Below, in pieces: positions 46,599 to 56,345 of a stretch of 64,000 nt of DNA; position 1 is the first letter of the stretch; every line of letters begins with the position of its first letter. Both the position numbers and the translations under genes were made by a program. The notes under the pieces are model-generated. The model had not been told where the DNA came from. It did not search any database and saw only the letters and a list, made by a program, of their open reading frames with translations. This DNA is from Pachypanchax playfairii (Eukaryota; Chordata; Actinopteri; Cyprinodontiformes; Aplocheilidae). Location: positions 6,047,504 to 6,111,503 of the forward strand of contig SSNP01000010.1 of the NCBI GenBank assembly GCA_006937955.1, written 5' to 3'.

Positions 46599-49500
46599 GT
46601 AAGTCGAATGTGCAGTTGCTGGTTTGGCATGATCAGGGAGGAGAAACAGGTTTGAACATCTCGTGTTATCGGCTGCATTTATCTGCGTAGTGTTGTCTGC
46701 CAGAGCTGGACCTTTGCCAAGTTCAAGGAGGAGGAAAGACAGTAATGCATTGTCTTCCCCCTACTTTTAGCTCAATGCCTTTTCAGACACAGGAGAGATT
46801 TGTCTGGCTGCCTCGGTAACCATCCTCTCCTCCAACCAGACAGTTGCAACAAAAGCGACAATCATTGTTTGTTATTTTGTCTTTGATTTTTGATGCGTCA
46901 TCTTGGCCTTTCTGGATCCCATATTCTCTTCAGGGTACTAAATCTGCCTTCCTGTAGCTGACTCTAACGTATTATTTCTGGTCATGAGCAGTCCAATGAT
47001 GAAGAGGAAAAAAAATCCCTCCAACAGCAAATTGATGGACATCTGTTGGCTTATTTTATTTATTTTTGCGGTGGCCGAGGTCAACTTGATGGGGCTGATA
47101 ACAAGCAAATGAGATTATGAGGAAGGTGTTGGTCCAGGCCGTGTGACAGTCCATGCTGTCTGTCTCTCGACTGTCCCTGTCTCACTGCAGATCTGGCTGG
47201 ATTTTTAACTGTTCGTGTTAGGGGTGTTTGCAGCAGGGGTGTGGCAGTGTATGGGTGGGTGGGAGGATATTTTGGATGGTGAATACCAAACTGTCTTTTG
47301 ACAGAGCGGGCCTGTGCTCTCATTGGCGGCTTGTGACTCTGGCACTCACAAACACGATGTGCTGCGTTGCATAGTTGGAGGAATCTCTGAGATGAATTCA
47401 ACTATTGTGCAGCAAAGGAAAATATTTTTATCCATCATGCTGCTTTCTATTTATACCAGGACTATATGATGGTCTGTAATCGTTCATGAGGTCCTGGTCT
47501 TATCTCAGTTCTGCAGTCACAAGTTTGCTTTACAGTTGATTACCCATAAACCTCTGATTGGATCTGTGTCAATTATAAACATAAATAATGTTTCTGTTTA
47601 ATATTTGAGTTGTTTGTCTTCCTATCAATTATTACATTTTAATGTATTAGATGCATTTGATCACATTTTATATTATCTCAGAGATGCAAGAGAGTCAGCC
47701 GGTCAATATATGTTGCTTTTAATGAACCTGTTTGAACCATCCTTGAGTTTATTGGTTAGAAAAGTAATTCAGTACTTCGTTTAAAGGTAAAATACCACAT
47801 TTTTAGAGCTAGAGGTCTGAATTTAACTACATTTTTGGAGTTATTAACTTTTAAAATTCCAGTGACAGAAATATTGGCTCACATCAAGGTCTCCAGCAGT
47901 AGTTTTGCGGAAAAAAGCACCCCGGTTTGAAAAGCACCGCCGTGGTTAGAAAAATGCTTGGATTTTTTTCAAACAGACCGTTTCAAACAGATTTGAAACG
48001 GCTTGGTAATATCACCAGCGTGTGGGAATGTTAAATGTACGAGCTTGCTGGTGCAGTGAAGTTTACAGAAACAAGTTAATAGACTGATTTCTCACTAATG
48101 AATAATCAATGCATTTTAAAGAAAATACATTGCCTTTACCTGATTTTCTTATTTACAATTTTGTAATGAAGGGTGAGCTAACTCTGCTCACGATCTCTTT
48201 CTCTCTCTCGCTGCCTGGCCTGTGGAAGCAATGCAATTAGACAAACACAAACAAAGCTATTGAAACTGCCATGGAAAATGCTGACTGTCCACTGTCCTCA
48301 GTGCTTGTTGGGAGGAGAGTTAACTGCTGCTTGGCGGACATTGCAAAAAAAAAAGAAAGTGTTTCGTAGATCTTTTTTTCTGGTGTGATGTTTTTTCTTT
48401 CTTTTAACTTCCTCTGTAAAAAGTAAAACACCTGCTTAGAACCTGTAGAAATAATCAAAGACAAAAAGTAAAAAGAAGCCCCAGAAAAGGATTCACACTT
48501 GTAAACTAATAAACTCTCTGTAGTTTATTTCATCAAATGGACTTCCTGGCATTGAAATGGAGTTCACGTTGCGCCTTTGTTTGATTGGCTCTGCTGCTTT
48601 GGGTTTAATCCTGCTGGTTTGGGGAGTGTTTGAGTTGGATTACTCCATCGTTGGGCTTGGGTACTGTTTCTCTGGCTTTGACAAGATGGTGTGTGGTGGT
48701 TTGTGTGAGCCTGTTCGTGTGTGTGTTCTTCAGTACCGAATCAGCTGAAACCACAGACAGCCCAACTGGAGCTCTGTCCAAATCCCTCTGCATGCAAATT
48801 AAAAACGCAACAATAAACGTGGCAAAGGAACAAGGTGGGCATGCAGGCTTTATGGCCCCCTCTGCTCAGCCCCCACCCACCTCTCTCTGTCTCCGTCTCC
48901 TCCATCCTCCTCTCCTCTTTATGTCTCTCCCCCTCTCAGCTTCCTCCAAAAGCCCTCCTGGGTTTGATGTGGCTTATGGGAGGAGTTGGAACAGGGGACG
49001 ACCAAACTGCTGAGTTATCTCTTGTATGCAGTGTGGCTCTTCCCTCTGTGTGTGTGTGTGAGAGAGAGAGAAAGTGTGTGCAGACAAGTAGCAGTGTGTA
49101 ATCCTGTGGAAATGAAAGGTGCTGCCGCGCACTGGCCAGGACATTACAGCGCTGCTCTGTCACGCTGCTCTGTCGCGCTGCCAGGACACACCGCCCGGCT
49201 GAGAGAGCAGCTCTCTGTAAAACACAGAAAACACACTCTCACACACCACTCGTTTCTTTTTGACGCCTTTCCTCCTCACTGCTTTCACTTCCCGACCATT
49301 CCTCCTCCTGTCTTCATCCACCCTTGTTCTTTTACACCTCTCCTGCAGCTTCAGCACAAGCGTGTTGTTTCCTTTCGCTGTTACTCATGTTGTTAAAGTT
49401 TAGGTCATCAGGTCTGACCACGTCATCTAGCCTCTGAAGAGTCCTTCTGTCTCTGCTGCTGTGACTCCTCAGTTTATCCAAACAAACTCTCTCATTACTG

Positions 49501-50917
49501 TAAATATGTTTCATTTATAAAATCTACTTTAGCTTGCTATTAATATAAAATAAAAGTTCTGCAAGTATAGAAACAAAAGTGTCTAATTCAACCAACTAAA
49601 CTACGGTATGTTGTGGGACTGTGTTGAGCCACTTAATGTCTTCATCCTGCAGACTGGGCTTCTCCAGGTCCAGTGTAACTGTGTTCAGTAAACACAGCAC
49701 CTTTTGTTGTGCAGTGTGGACGGTGGTTGGTAATAATGTGCAGGTAGAAACTAATAAAAATCTGCACATGCCTGTTCAGGTAAACTTTTTAACATCTTTT
49801 CATTTTGCCAGTGGTGATTTGCAGGTTGTTAACTGAAACTCATAAATCTTTTAAAGTGTCTGGGTCGACTGTGATACTGTTGCTTAGTTTGAGAAACTGC
49901 TCTTTAGACTCTGTTAATGTAACATTTATTTATTGTCAGAGCCGACAGAGTTCACACTGTGTGAAGGTATTAACAAGACAGCCAACAGATTTCTTTCTTC
50001 ATATTCAGAAAAAAACTGTCACATAATTGTTCGTTAGCCATTTGAACCCAAAGCTGTTCTTCAGAGAATTTTTTTTAAATTAGGACTTGTTTCATATATA
50101 CTCCTGATATTTTCACATACTTTATTTTCCTAATAAAAAGCTGCTTGTTAATTTGTTCTGTTAGTTCATGAGATAAATTTATTTGTCAATGTTTCTTTTA
50201 TTCTCTCTCCGCTTTGTTTTTTGCTAAATATTGGAGTGATGTTTATGTTTTATTCTCTTTATGTAGTTTTATTTAAAGTTTGATCTGTGAAATTCTGTTT
50301 GACCTCAGTACTCGTGCTAAAGTGTTTTAACTCTGACATGTCAGACAGATTATGTAGTTTTTAGTTTTCATTGTCTCTCCTCTGTGTTTCGTGGCCCTCT
50401 GCTGGATCATTTCAAACACCAGAGTTACTTTCTTCCTCTCTGAGTTGCTGCTCAGGCTGAACTCAGTATGCAGCTGTGGGCTCCTCATTGCATGAAGTTG
50501 TAGCTTCCTGCTGTGATGCTTGAACTTGACTAATTCACATCTTTGTCTTCAGCTGAGGAAGAGAAACACACAAACTGCTTGTTCAGCTCTAATCAAACAA
50601 TCAGTTTTTTATTTTAATATTTTCTATAAAAGTACATGTTTTACTGATAATAAATAGTTTTAAATTCCATTCAGAGGCTTTTTTATTACAATGAGTTAAT
50701 ACTGCCCAATGAAAAAAAAACTTCTGTTAATTACAACTAATTGATTTTCATAATGGTAGATGTCAGAATCTGGTTATTTTAATTTCTGATTAAAATTATA
50801 GTCTCAATAAGATAAAATCTGGTTTGTTCCAAATTTCTAAAATATAAGATGCATTTCTAATGGATGCATTATGTCGAACTAGACAAACAATCCTCTAAAT
50901 CCCGCTCTACGTTTTAG

Positions 50918-51124
50918 GGTTGGCTCTGTGAGCTGCTGCGTTGGAAGGAGGATCCGTCTCCTGAGAACAGGACGCTCTGGGAGAACCTCTCCATGATCCG
51001 GCGGTTCCTGAGTCTCTCGCAGGCGGAGCGCGACGCCATCTATGAGCAGGAGAGCAGCTCCGGCCAGCAGCATCACAACGAGCGACCGTCACACCTGATA
51101 CATATTTCTACCGACCAGCTTCAG
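50918..51124 (+). CDS. satb1: satb1 coding exon 11: second half of CUT2
   Basis: Residues 538-606. The product begins GWLCELLRWKEDPSPENRTL, continues WENLSMIRRFLSLSQAERDA and IYEQESSS, and ends with a His/Gln-containing tail (QQHHNERPSHLIHISTDQLQ). This is the second half of CUT2 plus the start of the linker to the homeodomain, close to human SATB1. The acceptor is GTTTTAG, the donor CAG, then GTGAGT (strong), phase 0. The exon has no ATG near its start, so it is easily missed by ATG-based ORF searches. Confidence 0.96.
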
Positions 51125-53585
51125 GTGAGTAGGATGTATGTTCAGGTCCAGAAAAAGAACTAAACCAACCAGCTGTTCTGTAAATGTATAAAGTAAAAAA
51201 ATTGAGAAAAAAAACTTGTTTAAATACAAAGATTATATTAGATACATTTCTTTATTTGTCACACTTTTTTTCACTACAATATTTCACACAGGTTTTAAGG
51301 TTTTCTTTTAACTTCTTTGAGACATTTTAGCAGCTAAATGTGTCATTTGATTGGAGAGAAAATGATCGTGCTCCCTTCCAGTGCAAATGAATCGTACTTC
51401 CAGTCAGAAGGAACTTTTACATGATGCACGTGAGACCAAACAAACAGACTCTCTTAGTAATAATTTGTTTAATAAAATAAAGACTAAAAGTCTGCATCTC
51501 TAACAAATAAGTGAAAAGCACAATTTTTTTTTCCTTTTATGTGTATTCAGCTAATATTCCAGGAAAATAAATAAACAGCACTTAAGAGTTATAATGCATA
51601 CTTGTAATTTAGAACCGCAGCAGCACTTCAAAGTTCCGACTTTTCAATGAAAGCTGTTTTCAAAGATATCATTAGGCTGAACTTATTTAACAGAGCTGCT
51701 TTATACGAGACATCTGGCGTATGAATTGCAAATAACACAAAGCCTCAGTTAACGGTAGAAACATCTTAATGAAGTACAATAATACTCCTATTAAAAGTCC
51801 ATGCCACAGCTGACTGGCTGATTTGTTATTTGGTCTCTTGGATACACGACCAGTGTTTCACAAAGACTCTTGTTTACTGGATGTAAATAAGGTAAAAGAA
51901 TTTTTTTTACAAATCAATTTGTGCAGCAGATATGAAATCAGGGAGTTTTACACAGACTCTGCATGCAAACAGAAATGGTTGTAGATGGATAAAATAAGAT
52001 TATTTCTGACTTAATGGAGCAGTTCTGCATTGTTCATAAAAGACCAGTATTTAAATGTTTCGTGCGGCTCTTTCATAACATGACACATCAGCCAAATTAG
52101 CTCACATTTGCTCAACAAGAACCATCAGAGCTCTGTATATTGGTACAATAAAATCACATCTTTGGGTGCATTTATGCAGCTGGCAGGCAGAGTCCCTGCA
52201 AAGTGCTGTTTTGCAAACTTGATTATGAAACACCTATCTACAGTGTCTGACTCAGAAATGAAAATAAAAGAGCAGCCATTTTGCAGGGTCAACAGGGACC
52301 ACGAGTTGCCCACTCGCTCCCTCTCCAGCCACACAATGAGACATTTTACGAGTAATGTGTCATGTGTTTACACTAGCGGGACTCTGACAGCAAAGTGAAA
52401 GCCATCGATAGCATTCTCTAGCTACAACAAATCAGCCAGACCATCGCTACGTGAATTGTGCACAGGGAGCTTGTTTATCATTGTCTGGCAGTGGAGCTTG
52501 ATAAGCTTGGACATAATGGAAAGTCCTCTTTCTCTGTGACTTCCCACTTTCTGTTGTGCTGCTTGTGTCTTTTCACTTTCTGAGTGTCTCTTGTGGTGGG
52601 ATGCTGTTACTTTTGGCCTGTCAATGAGACACAATCTCCTGCTACCAACATAAAAGAACAGGAGGAAAAAAATCATTTGTGAAACTGATTATCTTCATGA
52701 CAGACAGGCATGGACAGAGTTGTTGGCACGTTTCTGTTAAAGAAAGAAAATCCACAACATTTTCAGAACAGAGGTAATAAAATTTTAATTTTACTTCAAA
52801 TCAACGACTGAAAATCAGACATTGTTTTAAAGCTGAAACTGGCCTGGATGAAAATGTTGGTACCTCTAAAAAGATTTTAAACAGTTTGACCACAGAAACA
52901 TGTTAAAACTGAACCAAGTTATATCCAGTTATTGGGTGTCACATGTCTTCATCAGCCAATCAGCCTGTTAAAGGTTAAAAAGACTTTTGGGTAGTTTGTA
53001 TCACTGTGTGCACCACACTGAACATGGACCAGATAAAGCAAAGACAGGATCTCTCTGAGGAGCTCAGAGATAGAGAAAGGTATTGTTCTTGGACTAGTTT
53101 GCTGCACCTGGTACAGGGTGTCTTAAATCTGTTCAGGGTCCAATAAAATTTCAAGACAGTTAAACATCTGTGGAAGGAACAGAAACATGCAGTCTGGAGA
53201 AGGATCCCTTCAGACCTGAGACAGCTGGAGCAGGTGGCTCACGAGGAGTGGGTCAGAGTACCTGTGGACAGGTACAGAGGTCTCACTGAGAGACACAGAC
53301 GTCAATTGATTGGCTTGATCCACTCAAAAGGTTTTGCAACAAAATATTTCGATAGCGGTACCATCTTTTATGTTTCAGTTTTATAATGTCAGATTTTTAT
53401 TAGTTTTTCTTTCATTAGTTTTAAGTGATGTCAGTGAGGATTGTGTTTTTCCTTTAACTAAAAGAAGGTTCCCAAACATTTTACTAACATCTGTACAACA
53501 TTCAATGTTTCTTCACACATTCAATGATTATATTGACTAATAAGATCTATATCTTCTTTCTTTTCAATATTTTTCTCAACTACAG
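51125..53585. other. satb1: Intron 10
   Basis: 2.5 kb. AT-rich up to about 52090. A repeat-free, GC-richer stretch at about 52090-52680 may be conserved non-coding sequence. A non-autonomous Tc1/mariner relic fills 52714-53485. It ends at CTACAG (53580-53585). Human SATB1 has an isoform with an insert in the corresponding region between CUT2 and the homeodomain; I found no convincing matching exon here. Confidence 0.7.
52714..53485 (+). mobile_element. Internally deleted Tc1/mariner element
   Basis: The left end CAGAGTTGTTGGCACG (52714) and the following AAAGAAAGAAAATCCACAAC resemble a common fish Tc1 family. The right end (about 53445-53485: TTTCCTTTAACT..AAGGTTCCCAAACA) is an imperfect inverted copy of the left. 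Inside, a transposase-like start (MDQIKQRQDLSEELRD, from 53025) is joined, with most of the catalytic domain missing, to a C-terminal-like block (DLRQLEQVAHEEWVRVPVDR, about 53215-53274). It is about 770 bp against about 1.6 kb for full-length Tc1 copies, with stops, so it is dead. Its right end is about 100 bp from the last exon. Confidence 0.75.
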
Positions 53586-54209
53586 TCTCAGCAGTCTCAG
53601 ACACAGCAGCACCAGCCCTCCCTGTCCCTCCACCCCTCCCAGCCCCTTTTATCCCAGCAGCCCTTGCAACAACAGCAGCCCACTACAGGTCCCCGGCTCC
53701 CACCCCGCCAGCCCTCCACTGCCTCTCCAGCCGAAACAGAGGATGAGGGCAGCCGTGGAGGCAGCATCAAGTCCCGCAGCAGCGGAGGGAAGATCTCCCT
53801 GGAGGCGCTGGGCATCCTGCAGAGCTTCATCCAGGACGTGGGCTTGTACCCTGATGAAGAGGCCATCCACACCCTGTCAGCCCAGCTGGACTTACCCAAG
53901 CTCACCATCATCAAGTTCTTCCAGAACCAGCGTTTTTACATTAATCACCCAACCAAGGCACCCAAGGAACCAAGTAACAACAACAGCAGCAGCAGCACAG
54001 CAGTGAACACCAGCAGTAGCAGCAGCAGCAGCAGGAGCAGCCCGGCCTTTGAGGAGGAGCTGACGGACTTCAGGGAGAGCGGAGAGCTGCTGAAGGAGAT
54101 GGATGAAAGCACGCAGACCAACGGCACCATCTTCTCCATCAAGATCGAAGAGCAGCTGGGCCGAGGCACCGAGACCCAGACTGAGTCAGAGCACGAAGTC
54201 AAAGAGTAG
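53586..54209 (+). CDS. satb1: satb1 coding exon 12: Q-rich linker, homeodomain, C-terminus
   Basis: Residues 607-813 and stop TAG (54207-54209). It opens with an interrupted Gln/Pro/Ser-rich stretch (human has a long poly-Q here) and TGPRLPPRQPSTASPAE, the signature before the homeodomain. The divergent homeodomain (about residues 668-727) reads KISLEALGILQSFIQDVGLY then PDEEAIHTLSAQLDLPKLTI and IKFFQNQRFYINH; the usual WF of helix 3 is FF, as in all SATB proteins. A Ser/Asn-rich insert (about residues 738-758) encoded by AGC/AAC repeats has no human counterpart. The C-terminus has IKIE (K792), matching the SUMO site VKLE (K744) of human SATB1. Confidence 0.96.
   Translation, partial: SQQSQTQQHQPSLSLHPSQPLLSQQPLQQQQPTTGPRLPPRQPSTASPAETEDEGSRGGSIKSRSSGGKISLEALGILQSFIQDVGLYPDEEAIHTLSAQLDLPKLTIIKFFQNQRFYINHPTKAPKEPSNNNSSSSTAVNTSSSSSSSRSSPAFEEELTDFRESGELLKEMDESTQTNGTIFSIKIEEQLGRGTETQTESEHEVKE
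53977..54037 (+). repeat. satb1: Coding AGC/AAC trinucleotide repeat (Ser/Asn tract)
   Basis: (AAC)n followed by (AGC)n with interruptions, in the satb1 reading frame, encoding NNNSSSS and SSSSSSSR segments downstream of the homeodomain. Confidence 0.85.
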
Positions 54210-56345
54210 TACCCCCCACCCCCCACCCCCAACTCAGACTCAGAGTTCTGTCCTGCAAACTCAAACTGATGACTGCTGAATATAAAGCTCTGAGTGACAC
54301 ATAGCGCCGCACTGCGAGTGAAGAAGAGCAGTGTTCTTAGTGTGTGCAGCGTCTGGACTGTATGAGAAGTGTTTATATATAAATAACATTTACAGGATCT
54401 GTGAAGTGAGTGTTCACACACTGGAAAAAACATTTCAGACTCAGTAAAAACATCTACTACTTTTTGGATTTTGTAAAACTTGTAATATTCACTGTAAAGA
54501 CTGATGCATCATTTTAATAATCTGCACAAAAACATTATTGTAAGTATGTTGCCGTGGATATTTGCTGGCTGCACTTGATGTATGTTGTTTTACACTGACT
54601 ATCTTTTTGAGCTACTGATTAAAATCAAGAAGAAAAAAAAGTTCCCCAGGAGTTTGCTAAAAAAATTTGATAGGTGTTTATGTAAGTAACGTTTTAGCTG
54701 GAGGTTTTTTGTTTGTTTTGTTTTTAAATAACAAAAGAAATCAAGGACCAAGTGGTTGTAAAGGCCTTAAGTATGAGGTATCATGTCTGGACCCTTCAGG
54801 TGGATAAGTTATTCTTTTAAAAAGAGCTTAATGTGATTATGGATCACTCCAGACTCTGGAACCCAATCACCCAGCCCAGGTGCACCTCCAAGAACAGCTC
54901 AATCTCTGCTTATTATTTGTTAGGGAAGATATATAATATAAATATATATAGACATTATATTGTAACTGTAAAAAGTACAGTCTTAAAGAAACTATGCCAA
55001 CAAATGCCTTGTACTATACGGCACTGCCGATGTTAGATTATTTTGCAAAACCTTTGTCACTGTAACTCTCTGACTTGCCACACAGTTAAAAATGTGAATT
55101 AAACAATGTTTATGTTGTCTAACATTATTTATTTGCAGTTCATGCAGTGTTTCTAATGTAATTACATTGATTCTTTTTCAAACTTTGTCATGTTTTTTTT
55201 TTATTCCACCAGTCCTTTCTTTCTATTTATAAATGTGATTTCAATGGGCAGTAAAAACAAAAAGTGTCTTAAACGTCTTAAATAGAGAAATGTGCTTTAA
55301 AGGTTGCCTATAAAGTGCTGTATGTCAAGCAAATCATGCTACAAGCTTCACAATTATTGTTGTATGCAACTTTTACTATCATGCAAATAAGCTTAGGTAA
55401 AATGACTAACCTAGAGAACACCTTAGAAAGAAAAAAACATATGCAATTTGTGTGAAAATCGATGTCTGCGATGTGTCTTCCTTTGGTTAATAATCCAATT
55501 CAGAAAGCTCCTCCTGTAAAAACAAATTAAAAAAAAACCCTGTACAAAGTTTTTTTTTTTTTTTTTTAATGCAATCATTTCAATGAGGACATCAGTTATT
55601 TTGTTATGACTGACTGTTTTATATGTGTTTCTCGGTTCCTCTGCAGAAATGTTCTAACTAGAAGTGGTTATTGATTGTTGATTACACAATTAAACTGTTT
55701 GTATTGTTACACAGATTTCTTGGCATTAACTTGACCAGGCTCTTTTGTGCCCAGAGGACTTTAATTAACAAAAGATGAGACAATGTATGATGTTTTTAAA
55801 AAATTCCTGCTGAGAAAAGATGCTTGATGCATTCAGTTTGGGGGGGATTGAACACAATATTTGTAATAACTGTAAATATCACATCTTATCAATCATTGAT
55901 TGTTTATTATTGTAAATATACTTGAAGTTTGTGTAAGAGACAAAATTGAACTCGACCTTCTCTTGTGCCTCTTCCTCTCAGAGCGACTCTACCTGAGTGT
56001 TTTTAATCTGAAAAATTATCACATGTGAGGTGTGAACACCTGGAATGGGGAAGGCCCTCTGCAGGGAGTTAAGATGTAAAACAGCACAGGTGTCCTGACC
56101 TCGCAATGAACCCCAGGTGAGGAAATTACTCTCACCTGTTAACATTCAGAGAAACAATTTAATGTTTCAAAAACATCAAAGTATGATATGTTCAGATAAG
56201 ACATGTTAACAAAAAGACACTTGTCAGACACACTGGATTTTTTTTTTGTCAAAGGTGGTGATAAGAGAGGACAGAAAGCGCCTTAAGGGGTGAAAACAAG
56301 ATTACCACATGTCGCGAAATAAAGAAGCACCATTGAGCTTCATTA
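54210..56345 (+). other. satb1: Probable satb1 3' UTR
   Basis: This is AT-rich sequence after the stop codon with no protein-like frame. The first canonical AATAAA is at 56318-56323, followed by a T-rich stretch, giving a 3' UTR of about 2.1 kb. ATTAAA variants at about 55098 and 55691, each followed by TG-rich sequence, are possible earlier sites. Possible post-transcriptional elements include three miR-23 seed matches (AATGTGA at 54830, 55091 and 55232), a miR-34/449 seed match (CACTGCC at 55022) and two Pumilio motifs (TGTAAATA at 55871 and 55911). The end is inferred. Confidence 0.55.
56037..56138. promoter_or_regulatory. Cluster of four CACCTG/CAGGTG E2-boxes
   Basis: CACCTG at 56037-56042 and 56133-56138, CAGGTG at 56087-56092 and 56114-56119. 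The last pair forms an inverted repeat, CAGGTGAG (56114-56121) and CTCACCTG (56131-56138). This hexamer is the ZEB/Snail site. A T-box-like AGGTGTGA lies at 56028-56035. The cluster may be in the distal 3' UTR or just downstream. Function inferred. Confidence 0.4.

Larger units (their letters stand above)
38295..50917. other. satb1: Intron 9 (largest intron between coding exons, 12.6 kb)
   Basis: No independent gene is supported. It contains CA repeats at 38740-38773 and 42320-42357; three GATA motifs in a repeat-free GC-richer stretch (39540-39740); GC-richer, homeobox-motif-rich stretches at about 41560-42100 and 42640-43810 that look like conserved non-coding sequence; a candidate weak exon at 46491-46598; and a CTCF-like core at 50394-50405. 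Open frames here (134, 148, 136 codons) have no recognisable domains. It ends at GTTTTAG (50911-50917). Confidence 0.7.
14865..55920 (+). other. satb1: satb1 gene, coding exon 2 through 3' UTR (overview)
   Basis: SATB1 is a nuclear chromatin organiser that binds base-unpairing AT-rich DNA through CUT domains and a divergent homeodomain, tetramerises through its ULD and recruits histone modifiers. Ten coding exons joined by standard GT-AG introns give 2442 nt (813 residues plus stop, counted from the Met at 14893); human SATB1 is 763. Most of the extra length is in the linker before CUT1, the Q-rich linker and a Ser-rich insert after the homeodomain. SATB1 rather than SATB2 is indicated by the N-terminal PPAK..RLEQNGSPLG context, the EMDSLS..L segment after CUT-like and the C-terminal ..FS.K.EE. 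motif. Residues tied to regulation in human keep the same numbers: K29/R32 (NLS), K136-W137-N138 (ULD, acetylation/tetramer) and S185 (PKC). Confidence 0.93.

Noticed and set aside
53945..54433. 162-codon antisense frame under the last exon
   Set aside because: It is the shadow of the Ser-rich satb1 coding sequence (poly-Leu from AGC read in reverse).
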